Shown here piece by piece: positions 45,364 to 52,844 of a stretch of 64,000 bases of DNA. The position numbers were made by a program, and so were the translations under genes. The notes under the pieces are model-generated. The model was given only the letters and a program-made list of their open reading frames with translations, was not told the origin of the DNA and did no database searches. Source of the stretch: Robiginitomaculum sp. (lineage in GTDB: Bacteria > Pseudomonadota > Alphaproteobacteria > Caulobacterales > Maricaulaceae); contig WFUF01000014.1 of NCBI GenBank assembly GCA_015485155.1, positions 62,001-126,000 of the forward strand, written 5' to 3'. The number at the start of each line of letters is the position of its first letter. Positions within the stretch are counted from its first letter, which is position 1.

Positions 45364-46617
45364 ATGCAATATGATGGTCTCCCTTTTGTCGACCTGGACC
45401 CTGATGCCAGCGATATGTTCTCCAAAGAAAAACAAGACGTTAAATGTCGTAGAAATATTCCCAAGTACTATCTTAAGCTTGTCCTTACCGATGAACTTAT
45501 TGCAGCCATAACTCCCCATAAAAACGAAACATGGATTTCCGATGCAATTTGCAAAAATCTTGTGTTGAGGTGCCGACCATGTGGGTCAATAAGTTATTAT
45601 CTGTACGACTACGACAGTGTTTATTACGAAACAGAAAAAGAAAGCCCAATGGTACGTATACTATTGGGGAGCGTAAAGGATTATTCTGTCGCTGAAGCCC
45701 GACTTTGGGTAACTAAAATGGTTGAACGCAAGAATTACTTGTGGAATTTATCAAGAACACCGAAAATACCCAAAACCACTCCTATCGCCGACCTAATCCA
45801 ACTTTACTTATCTAGTAGAGGCACTGAAGATTTTTCAAGAACTATTAATAGTAAAACTTATTCTGCCATTGAAAGTCTATTGGTTGAGCATATTGCTCCA
45901 AAATACGGCAAAATACCGGTCTCCAAAGTTAAAAGGATGCAATGGCTGCTATTGATCGAAAAGGTTCGCTTACGCCGGACAAGCAGAGGCATTCACCTTC
46001 ACAAAGCCTTAAAAACATTTCTGAACTGGTGTGTCGCACAAGGTATTCTTGAGGGCAATCCAATAGCCAGAACAGCAACCGGGAACCCTTTCCAAAAGGA
46101 CAGGCGAGGGCTTAGAGCAAAGGACCTATATGAAATTTATGGGGCTTGTATTGAGATGAACACTTGGATAGCCAGCAACATGCTACGGTTAATTATTTTG
46201 ACTGGTGAGCCTCTGAAATGGATTAAGGTCGCCAGATATGAGGCCATCAACCAAAACAAACGAACTTGGGCCATTGAGTATCGAATTGATTATAAAACCG
46301 TGGTTGCGACCCGTAAAATTGCTCTGTCTGAACCGGGCCTTCAAATTATTGAAGACTTGGGCATAAAAACCGGACTGTTGTTCAAAAGCCCGCGCAATCC
46401 AAATGCCCATATCAATGTCTCAAATGAGTTTATGCGTGAATTACGTGAAAGATCGGGAATTAAAGGCGAATGGGGTGCGAGAGAAGTAAAAACCGCTGCC
46501 AGACGCTTAATTGATGACCCGCAAGGTCCAAACGGCAATCTGGAAGCTTGGGCAAAATTGTTTATCGACGGATTTGAAGAAGCAAAAAATCCGGCAGATG
46601 ATGAGGTTGCATTGTAA
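45364..46617 (+). CDS. Integrase-fold protein lacking catalytic residues
   Basis: A 417-residue protein with the layout of a tyrosine recombinase. An arm-type N terminus (SISYYLYDYDS, then VRILLGSVKDYSVAEARLWV at 98-117) precedes a core-binding helical domain (about 138-235: YSAIESLLVEHIAPKYGKIP, ALKTFLNWCVAQGILEGNP) and a C-terminal domain. The usual TG-x-R of box I reads TGEP (Pro283 at the Arg position). H-x-x-R of box II reads A-R-E-V (372-375), and no GH or Tyr motif follows. Only a lysine (311 or 318) fits. It is therefore probably a DNA-binding protein derived from a recombinase. The next ATG overlaps its stop (TAATG). Confidence 0.7.
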   Translation: MQYDGLPFVDLDPDASDMFSKEKQDVKCRRNIPKYYLKLVLTDELIAAITPHKNETWISDAICKNLVLRCRPCGSISYYLYDYDSVYYETEKESPMVRILLGSVKDYSVAEARLWVTKMVERKNYLWNLSRTPKIPKTTPIADLIQLYLSSRGTEDFSRTINSKTYSAIESLLVEHIAPKYGKIPVSKVKRMQWLLLIEKVRLRRTSRGIHLHKALKTFLNWCVAQGILEGNPIARTATGNPFQKDRRGLRAKDLYEIYGACIEMNTWIASNMLRLIILTGEPLKWIKVARYEAINQNKRTWAIEYRIDYKTVVATRKIALSEPGLQIIEDLGIKTGLLFKSPRNPNAHINVSNEFMRELRERSGIKGEWGAREVKTAARRLIDDPQGPNGNLEAWAKLFIDGFEEAKNPADDEVAL

Positions 46618-46868
46618 TGAGTTATCCCCCTACATCCAGCCCTACAATATCCTTGTGTGGGAGTAAGGAAACAAGCCAATCACAAGCATTTACTCAACTG
46701 AGTCAGACTGAATCTGAAGTCAATTATTTGAAGGAAACACAAGCCAAAAACATCAGCCTCAAAAAGAAACATCTTGTTTTACCAAAATGGCCAGAAAAGA
46801 CAGTCAGTGCCGTGAGTTTTAAGGCCCATACCATGGGGAGTCGGTGTTCAAGTTTCGCGGCAAGGTAA
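46617..46868 (+). CDS. Possible small protein coupled to the integrase-fold gene
   Basis: An 83-residue frame whose ATG overlaps the stop of the preceding gene (TAATG), which is the main reason to consider it real. The product is Ser/Thr/Lys-rich (SYPPTSSPTISLCGSKETSQ at the start) with no recognisable domain, membrane segment or motif. It may be chance extension after the stop. Confidence 0.3.
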   Translation: MSYPPTSSPTISLCGSKETSQSQAFTQLSQTESEVNYLKETQAKNISLKKKHLVLPKWPEKTVSAVSFKAHTMGSRCSSFAAR

Positions 46869-46986
46869 CGAAGATTTTTTTGCTCCCCAATAATCGTTTT
46901 GGTGAGCAACCCTCAAACCAGTTAATCGCAGCAGAAAAATATTTCTCTGGCTTCTTTGATTGAGTCAACAAGAATGTATAAGAGAT

Positions 46987-47038
46987 TGTCAGACAAAGGA
47001 ACGTCTGACATTGACGACCTGATGCACGTTCCTTTGTC
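46987..47038 (+). ncRNA. Two mutually exclusive perfect hairpins
   Basis: Hairpin A: TGTCAGAC (46987-46994), loop AAAGGAAC, GTCTGACA (47003-47010), 8 perfect pairs. Hairpin B: GACAAAGGAACGT (46992-47004) with ACGTTCCTTTGTC (47026-47038), 13 perfect pairs across a 21-base loop. The left arm of B uses both arms and the loop of A, so only one can form. This is the logic of attenuators and antisense-target switches. It lies in a 421-base gap without genes; after it come CAGCTTTTTTACC (47054) and AT-rich sequence to 47289. Confidence 0.5.
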
Positions 47039-47289
47039 GGGGCCGAGATTGCGTCAGCTTTTTTACCGGTAGGGTCCCCGGCGAATCTTAAATACTACTT
47101 TCTACCCTTGGAAAATGGAAACAGGAAAGAAAAAACTCTTATGATTGTATCACAACTTCATATGATATGGATGAGTGAAAAGATTGAAACAGTTTTTGGA
47201 AAATAATCAGGATACTGGAAAATATATATAAACTTTAGCTGAAAAGGGTAAAAACAGCATTTGCTGGATAGTGATAGTGAAAACTGTTG

Positions 47290-47577
47290 CTATCCAGCTT
47301 CAAGTTCTTTTTGCAGGATTTGGCGGCGTACGCGTCGCCATTTTCCTTGTTCAAAGCTATCTGAATAGCGCCAAGCCCTATCCTCGTTGATAAAAGCGTA
47401 TTCAGCAGCCCTATCCCCATATTTCAAAATATATTCCAAAACCAAGGCATCTATTTGTCTGGGCGGAATTAGCCGTGGCCGGACATTGCCTTGCCAAACT
47501 TCCCAAATGACCACACCCCAAATGGGAAAAAGGCATATCACCCAAAACGCTACATTGCCCCAATCAATCTTATCCAT
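47290..47577 (-). CDS. Hypothetical single-pass membrane protein
   Basis: A 95-residue protein with one N-terminal membrane helix (about 8-26: VAFWVICLFPIWGVVIW). A cytoplasmic part follows containing PPRQIDALVLEYILKYGDRAAEYAF and a basic C terminus (GKWRRVRRQILQKELEAG). No known family is recognised. I chose the ATG at 47577, since the 14 preceding residues in frame extend into the operator region shared with the divergent XRE gene. It could be a membrane anchor or immunity-type partner of the cassette, but this is conjecture. Confidence 0.55.
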   Translation of the reverse strand: MDKIDWGNVAFWVICLFPIWGVVIWEVWQGNVRPRLIPPRQIDALVLEYILKYGDRAAEYAFINEDRAWRYSDSFEQGKWRRVRRQILQKELEAG

Positions 47578-47597
47578 CGGACTGACAACCTTGTTGA

Positions 47598-47668
47598 CTA
47601 CAATATGTTCTTGTAGCACTACATATCGTAGGTAGCCATAGTCGTGTCTTTCGGGAACATACTGTTCC
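47598..47668. promoter_or_regulatory. Palindromic operators between the membrane protein and XRE genes
   Basis: Three dyads lie in the 92-base divergent gap: CTACAA-N7-TTGTAG (47598-47616), CTAC-N5-GTAG (47619-47631) and GGAAC-N5-GTTCC (47654-47668). The first two share the CTAC/GTAG half-sites and are likely operators for the XRE protein. The third ends one base before the XRE start codon, so a protein bound there would block that gene's own transcription or initiation. No Shine-Dalgarno is visible before the XRE ATG. Confidence 0.5.
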
Positions 47669-47669
47669 T

Positions 47670-48002
47670 ATGGAGATATTTGCACAAAGACTACGCGAAC
47701 GGGCAAAGCAACTGGGCATTTCAAATGCCGAAGCTGCAAGACGAATTGGATTGGAAGAACGGCGATATGCCCATTATGCTGCTGGAAGACGCGAACCAGA
47801 TATGGCAACACTGGTAAACATTGCAGAAACACTTGGAACCACCCCAAATTGGTTACTTGGCATTACCTCAAATGCTGGAATGACCGAAGACAAGGCCAAG
47901 CTGGTGGACAGGTTTGAAAACGCGGCAACCTGTATGGGAACGGACGATCTGGAGCTTTGCGTCATTCAGGCCGAAGCTGTTGCAGCAAAGAAAGATGTGT
48001 GA
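47670..48002 (+). CDS. XRE family repressor of the sensor cassette
   Basis: A 110-residue Cro/C1-type protein with the helix-turn-helix RERAKQLGISNAEAARRIGLEERRYAHYAAGRREP (about 9-44) and the typical continuation MATLVNIAETLGTTPNWLLG. The short C-terminal helical tail has two cysteines. The GHKL sensor gene starts six bases after its stop, so it heads a three-gene operon (XRE, sensor, response regulator). Palindromes in front of it suggest autorepression, the usual way to keep a toxic defence cassette low. Confidence 0.85.
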   Translation: MEIFAQRLRERAKQLGISNAEAARRIGLEERRYAHYAAGRREPDMATLVNIAETLGTTPNWLLGITSNAGMTEDKAKLVDRFENAATCMGTDDLELCVIQAEAVAAKKDV

Positions 48003-48008
48003 ATTGAA

Positions 48009-50372
48009 ATGACCACCGATAACTTGCATTTCGATATAAGTACCGGCCTTAAAAGCGTGCTTGGTAGCGAATTGATTACTGATGACGAAGTTGCAATTTT
48101 TGAATTGGTAAAAAATTCTTTTGATGCACATGCCACTAAAGTCGAAATATATTTTGGAAATGATCAGTTGATTGTCGCTGATAATGGTCATGGAATGTCA
48201 TTTGAGGACATTCGCAATAAGTGGCTTTTTGTGGCATATTCCTCCAAACGAAAGGCAAACAAGGAAAGCGATTTTCGTGACGAAATCTCCAAAAGACGAA
48301 GTTACGCGGGGAGTAAGGGGATTGGTCGATTCTCATCTGATCGATTAGGGCAGAACCTTCGGTTGCAAACACGACCTAAAATAGATGCTGGTGGTCCAGT
48401 TCACACAGTCTTAGTCGATTGGAATAAGTTTGACCAAAATCACAAAGAGCATTTTTCAGATATTCCAGTTAGCTATCAAGACCAACAGTCAACATTTGAA
48501 TTGCCAAATGAACTATCAAAGTTGGAATTTGGAACTGTAATTTCAATTGAAAAAACTAGCCACGATTGGACTAGGGATAAAATCCTTGATTTGAAAACGG
48601 CGCTTGCAAAGCTAATTAACCCATTTGGGGCAAGTGTCGATGGATTTAAAATCGTAATTTGTGCACCAAATGAAAAGGAAAGAGACCAATCTGAACTGCA
48701 AAAGGCCAAAGAAAAAGGCGAGGCAGCAAATCAAAACGATATTGTAAATGGGGAAGTAGGAAATTTCATTTTCTCTACGCTTCAGGAAAAAACCACATAT
48801 ATTGATGTTTGTATCGATCCGAAAAGCAACAAGATTGAAACAACGCTAGTCGACCGTGGAGAACTTATTTATAAAATTCGAGAGGTAAATGATTTTGACT
48901 TGTTAAGGTATTCTGGGTTCCGTTGCCAGATATTTTTCCTCAATCATGCGGCAAAAATTACATTTGCCAGACGTATGGGAGTCCCATCGGTACAGTTTGG
49001 TTCTGTCTTTTTATTCCGAAATGGATTTCGTGTATTTCCCATCGGTGAGGAATTTGATGATTGGTTCGGAATGGATCGAAGAAAAGCTCAGGGGTACGCT
49101 AGATTTCTTGGAACACGTGATGTGATTGGTAGAATTGATGTTGCCGGGGCAGAGGCTGATTTTCAAGAGGCATCAAGCAGGAATACAGGTCTAATCGAAA
49201 ACGCTGCTGTGGAACAATTAAAGGACTGTTTTAAAAAACACTGTCTGGTCCGTTTGGAAAAATATGTAGTTCCGGTGACATTTGTCGACAAAGAAGATAA
49301 AAATACTGATGATCTCTCACGATTATTAACCGATCCAGGCCGTGCTAGAGTAACACAGGCCGTGGCTAAACTTGTTGATGACGAAAACATCGAACTGCTA
49401 GAATATAGCAAACGCCTTATTGGCATTTTAAGTGAAAAGTCCGCTCAATTCGAAAATGCCTTAACCAGCATAAGAGGGATTGCTGAAAAAACGAAGGACA
49501 ACCAGCTTTTCGCGAATATTGAACGCGCGGAAAAACGATTTGAACAGCTGCGGCAGGCCGAAGAAGCTGCAAGACAACAAGCGGATGAAGAGCGTAAAGC
49601 GAAAGAAGCGGCACAACTAAGAGCTAGACAAGCGGAACGAGCGGTATCCGAAGTTGCTGAAAAACTCGATGAAGAAAAAAAGAGAAACCTATTTCTTTCC
49701 TCTATTGCTACCCTTGATTCTGAGATAATTCTTAATCTTCATCATCAGATTACGATTTACGCGGTTGCAATTCAGCAAGAGATCGAAAACTTCTTGGTCG
49801 GAATTTCTGGAAAACAAACAGCTAATGTCGCAGACATTGTTAATGCAATTGAATCTATAGCTTTACTAAACAGAAAGATAATGGGCGTTTCCAAATTCGC
49901 AACAAAAGCCAATTTCAGACTTGAGTCTGAAAAGATTGAGGCAGATTTAGGTGAATATGTTGAAAGGTACATTCAAGATATTGCAACTGATTTTCTATCT
50001 GGCCCTATAAGGATAACAGTTGAGCGGGATGACAAAGGATTTGAGCAGAAATTCAAACCTATCGATGTTTCGGTAGTGGTAGATAATTTAATTACAAATG
50101 CACGCAAGGCGCGTGCAACAGAAGTAGTGTTTGATATTACACACCCTAGCAAAGATACGGTTTATATTCGAGTGTCAGATAATGGTCGAGGATTTCATGA
50201 GCAAATTGATGATCTGGAGCGAATCTTTGAAAAAGGTTTTACAAAGACAGACGGCTCTGGACTTGGCCTATTCCATGTAAGGCATGTTTTAGGTGAAATG
50301 AATGGAACCATAAGTGCCAGTCGACACGACGGTAAGCGCGGTTCTGAATTTTTAATAAGGATCGCAAAATGA
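48009..50372 (+). CDS. Double GHKL protein: MORC/MutL-like ATPase fused to histidine kinase
   Basis: A 787-residue protein with two GHKL ATP sites. The N-terminal one is MORC/Hsp90-like: Asn36 in ELVKNSFDA, Asp58/Gly60/Gly62 in VADNGHGM, and lid GSKGIGRFS (101-109). An S5-like transducer region follows (about 220-380). A long Ala/Glu/Lys/Arg coiled coil (about 485-560) leads to an H-box-like helix NLHHQIT (His578/His579). The C-terminal kinase ATPase has N box VVVDNLITNARKA (Asn697), G1 VSDNGRGF and G2 DGSGLGLFHV. There is no membrane segment, so sensing is cytoplasmic. The next gene, overlapping by ATGA, is its probable response regulator. GHKL 'paraMORC' proteins are known from restriction-modification neighbourhoods. 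Confidence 0.85.
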   Translation: MTTDNLHFDISTGLKSVLGSELITDDEVAIFELVKNSFDAHATKVEIYFGNDQLIVADNGHGMSFEDIRNKWLFVAYSSKRKANKESDFRDEISKRRSYAGSKGIGRFSSDRLGQNLRLQTRPKIDAGGPVHTVLVDWNKFDQNHKEHFSDIPVSYQDQQSTFELPNELSKLEFGTVISIEKTSHDWTRDKILDLKTALAKLINPFGASVDGFKIVICAPNEKERDQSELQKAKEKGEAANQNDIVNGEVGNFIFSTLQEKTTYIDVCIDPKSNKIETTLVDRGELIYKIREVNDFDLLRYSGFRCQIFFLNHAAKITFARRMGVPSVQFGSVFLFRNGFRVFPIGEEFDDWFGMDRRKAQGYARFLGTRDVIGRIDVAGAEADFQEASSRNTGLIENAAVEQLKDCFKKHCLVRLEKYVVPVTFVDKEDKNTDDLSRLLTDPGRARVTQAVAKLVDDENIELLEYSKRLIGILSEKSAQFENALTSIRGIAEKTKDNQLFANIERAEKRFEQLRQAEEAARQQADEERKAKEAAQLRARQAERAVSEVAEKLDEEKKRNLFLSSIATLDSEIILNLHHQITIYAVAIQQEIENFLVGISGKQTANVADIVNAIESIALLNRKIMGVSKFATKANFRLESEKIEADLGEYVERYIQDIATDFLSGPIRITVERDDKGFEQKFKPIDVSVVVDNLITNARKARATEVVFDITHPSKDTVYIRVSDNGRGFHEQIDDLERIFEKGFTKTDGSGLGLFHVRHVLGEMNGTISASRHDGKRGSEFLIRIAK

Positions 50373-51283
50373 GGTTAGATTTCAATGTATTGTGGGTTGA
50401 GGATCAGCCAAATAATGTGCAAGCTCAAAAACTAGCGATTAGCAATGCAATGCGTAGAGAAGGGTTTTGCCTATCAGTAGAATTTGCACCTTCGGTAGAT
50501 GCAGCAACTCAATTTCTCTCCAATGATATCTATGGAGATCATGTTGATTTAATTTTAATGGACTATGATCTTGGTGCAGGAAAATCAGGGGATATTGGAC
50601 TTTCAGAAGTCAGAAATATATTTCAGTTCAAAGATATCATTTTCTACTCGGGCCGAGCTACGGCTGACCTAAATGAGATGATCAGACAGCAAAATGTTCA
50701 GGGAGTCTACACATCCAACAGGGGCGATCTTCCAGACAGTGTAGTTGGAGTTTTTGAAAATTTGGTGAGAAAGGTTCTTGATATTGACCATTCCCGGGGA
50801 ATCGTGATGGGCGCCACAAGCGACATCGATCAAGTCCTAAATAGCGCTCTATGCAAGACATTTGACGGTGGCAGGGACGAAGACCGATCAGCATCAATTG
50901 ATGCTGTTAAAGAAAGAGCGGATGCTAAAGCCGAACAATTTCATGAGGCTCTCGAAAAAATTAAAGGCATATCTCACGTAGAAGATCTGGAAAGTCATCA
51001 TGCTATATATACCAGTGATGATAGATTTCGGCTTTTGATTAAACTTTTGAAGGCTAGAAAATTACACTCCGAACACAATCAAAAATTTAATGAGTACCGA
51101 GAGCAAATAATGCCTAAGCGCAATGATCTTGCTCACATTCAAGTGCAACAAGAAGGATTTTCAAGAAAATTCTATGATCGAAAAGGAACAGAGCTGACAA
51201 GTGAGGATATGCGCAGTCTTCGAGTAAGCCTTTTGGAGTTCAAAGAATTATTTGATCAATTATTCGGCGATGATTCTTCTTGA
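50369..51283 (+). CDS. Response regulator with putative HEPN ribonuclease effector domain
   Basis: A 304-residue protein. Residues 1-135 form a receiver domain: acidic pocket Glu11-Asp12 (VLWVEDQ), phospho-acceptor Asp65 (LILMDYDLG) and Ser94 (FYSGRA). The usual lysine is not evident near YTSNRG, which suggests altered phospho-switching. The C-terminal 150 residues are helical and contain no DNA-binding motif. Near the end, Arg251-Asn-Asp-Leu-Ala-His256 (KRNDLAH) before a final helix fits the R-x4-6-H catalytic motif of HEPN ribonucleases, with the polar Asn after Arg that is typical of that family. The start overlaps the sensor stop by ATGA. The 3' end overlaps the convergent methyltransferase gene by 28 bases. 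Confidence 0.75.
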   Translation: MRLDFNVLWVEDQPNNVQAQKLAISNAMRREGFCLSVEFAPSVDAATQFLSNDIYGDHVDLILMDYDLGAGKSGDIGLSEVRNIFQFKDIIFYSGRATADLNEMIRQQNVQGVYTSNRGDLPDSVVGVFENLVRKVLDIDHSRGIVMGATSDIDQVLNSALCKTFDGGRDEDRSASIDAVKERADAKAEQFHEALEKIKGISHVEDLESHHAIYTSDDRFRLLIKLLKARKLHSEHNQKFNEYREQIMPKRNDLAHIQVQQEGFSRKFYDRKGTELTSEDMRSLRVSLLEFKELFDQLFGDDSS

Positions 51284-52545
51284 AGAATATTTTTGATTGA
51301 AGCCCCAATCGATTCAGCAACTAAGGGAGGCACTGCATTTGCCACTTGCGTAAATCTAGGGACCTCTTTTTGACGGCGTTTCCCACCAGTCGTGTATTTT
51401 CCTTGAAACGCAAACCAATCAGGAAAGCTTTGCAATCGCGCATTCTCTCTAACAGTCATAGCACGGGGTTCCGCATAGTGAATTAAGTCATCTGGCATGC
51501 TTGTGATTGTTGGGGATGGACTATCTGGATCAAGAACCCGTATCGCCCGTTTTTTCAGGCCAAAACTAGCTCTTTGTTCGGGAGAAAGTGAGACATTCAG
51601 CCGACCTTCATCATGGCAGAGATTTATGATTTTCTTAAACCGTGCAACAATATCTGGCTTATGTCGTGCTAATCGTGTGTCAGAGGGGATACCTTTGTAG
51701 TCGTGATTCATTATTCTTTGATAGCTGTTCAAAGGCCCTTTATAAGAAATATCTTCAAATCCAGCAGTATCTCTGCTGGGAATTGTCCCGTTGCGCCGTA
51801 TCTCCAAATCTGAAATAGCCATTTGGGCACTTACTGGCACCGTTGAAATACCCTTCTGCCGCAAAAATGATAATCGATCACTCTCGATAGCTTTAAATGG
51901 GTCAATGCTACTTAGAGAACAATTTTTCAGAAAGCCTATAATGAAAAATCGGTTTCGTCGTTGTGGCACACCAAAACTAGAAGTATCAATCATTTTGGAG
52001 GAAACGATGTATTCATTTTCCAGATCAGTCTTAATCCAATTTGCATAGTTTAGTCGACCATCTTCTGCGTCTTCGCTTGCAAAATCTGCGGTGATGCCTT
52101 TAACATTTTCGATTAAGACAACTCTAGGCTTCAATATATGGACAAGCTCCAGATAAGATTTTACAAGTTGATTGCGGGGGTCCAACGGATTTCGCCTTCC
52201 AGCCGTGGAGAAGCCTTGACATGGCGGGCCGCCAACCAGCATATCAATTTCACCAGAAATTTGTTCGAGATCGGCTCGATATTTTTCAAGAAAGGAATCA
52301 ATACTTATTGCTTCCTTGCCTAACCATTCAGGCCAATTAAATCGCAATCTTGCGGAAGGATTCAAAAGATTATTTTCAAGTGTTTGGAATGCGTTTTGGT
52401 CCTTTTCAACTGCAAAGCATCCTTCCCAACCTGCTTGCATCAATCCCAAACTGAGGCCGCCACAGCCGGCAAAGACATCAGCAAAGCGAAGCTTCCTGTT
52501 TTCAGTAGGAAAATCAAAGGTATTTAACGCGCAGTTCGTTTGCAT
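51256..52545 (-). CDS. C5-cytosine DNA methyltransferase
   Basis: A 429-residue Dcm-type enzyme with motifs in standard order: I DVFAGCGGLSLGL (23-35), IV GGPPCQGFS with catalytic Cys109, VI ENV (146-148), VIII QRRNR (195-199), a target-recognition region (about 210-370) and X QVANAVPP. No restriction enzyme, Vsr nuclease or specificity gene is in the element, so it is solitary. It is convergent with the GHKL-response regulator operon and its tail overlaps that operon by 28 bases, which makes antisense interference between them possible. Confidence 0.93.
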   Translation of the reverse strand: MQTNCALNTFDFPTENRKLRFADVFAGCGGLSLGLMQAGWEGCFAVEKDQNAFQTLENNLLNPSARLRFNWPEWLGKEAISIDSFLEKYRADLEQISGEIDMLVGGPPCQGFSTAGRRNPLDPRNQLVKSYLELVHILKPRVVLIENVKGITADFASEDAEDGRLNYANWIKTDLENEYIVSSKMIDTSSFGVPQRRNRFFIIGFLKNCSLSSIDPFKAIESDRLSFLRQKGISTVPVSAQMAISDLEIRRNGTIPSRDTAGFEDISYKGPLNSYQRIMNHDYKGIPSDTRLARHKPDIVARFKKIINLCHDEGRLNVSLSPEQRASFGLKKRAIRVLDPDSPSPTITSMPDDLIHYAEPRAMTVRENARLQSFPDWFAFQGKYTTGGKRRQKEVPRFTQVANAVPPLVAESIGASIKNILQEESSPNN

Positions 52546-52697
52546 CCTATCTCCAAGTTATGCATCACAATATGCTTGGAAAATGCACAAGATGCCAGGC
52601 CCTTATGTTAAAAAAATGAAATTTATTTATTTCATAATATTATCAGGAAGTTATGGTTAGCTTAATCTGTTTTCGCTCTAACTCACCAAAGAAAACC

Positions 52698-52766
52698 GCT
52701 TGTTTTCATCAAAGTCGTCTTCGCCTCTGTTGGAGGCAAGCGAAGACGGCTCCGAAGAAAACAAGC
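52698..52766. repeat. Extended three-part hairpin upstream of the methyltransferase
   Basis: An outer 10-bp stem GCTTGTTTTC/GAAAACAAGC (52698-52707 and 52757-52766) encloses a perfect 9-bp stem CGTCTTCGC/GCGAAGACG (52716-52724 and 52740-52748). In the middle, GCCTC-TGTTG-GAGGC can alternatively pair. It lies in the 366-base gap between the methyltransferase start and tRNA-Arg. No T-run follows on either strand, so simple termination is unlikely. The rest of the gap is AT-rich apart from the arm-type repeats at 52845. Confidence 0.55.
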
Positions 52767-52844
52767 TACCCTTTATATATCTATCTCTAACTATCTTTTG
52801 TGGGGAAGAAAGGGGTGCGGAAATTACCTGAAATGACCTTTGCT

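Noticed and set aside
45009-45374. 121-residue frame overlapping the 68-residue island protein
   Set aside because: The 68-residue frame at 45128 has a proper ribosome binding site and fits the gap. The longer frame overlaps it and the next gene and has Thr/Asn-rich chance composition.
43296-52545. Complete restriction-modification system or conjugative element
   Set aside because: There is a methyltransferase but no nuclease, specificity or helicase gene, and no relaxase, type IV secretion or replication gene.
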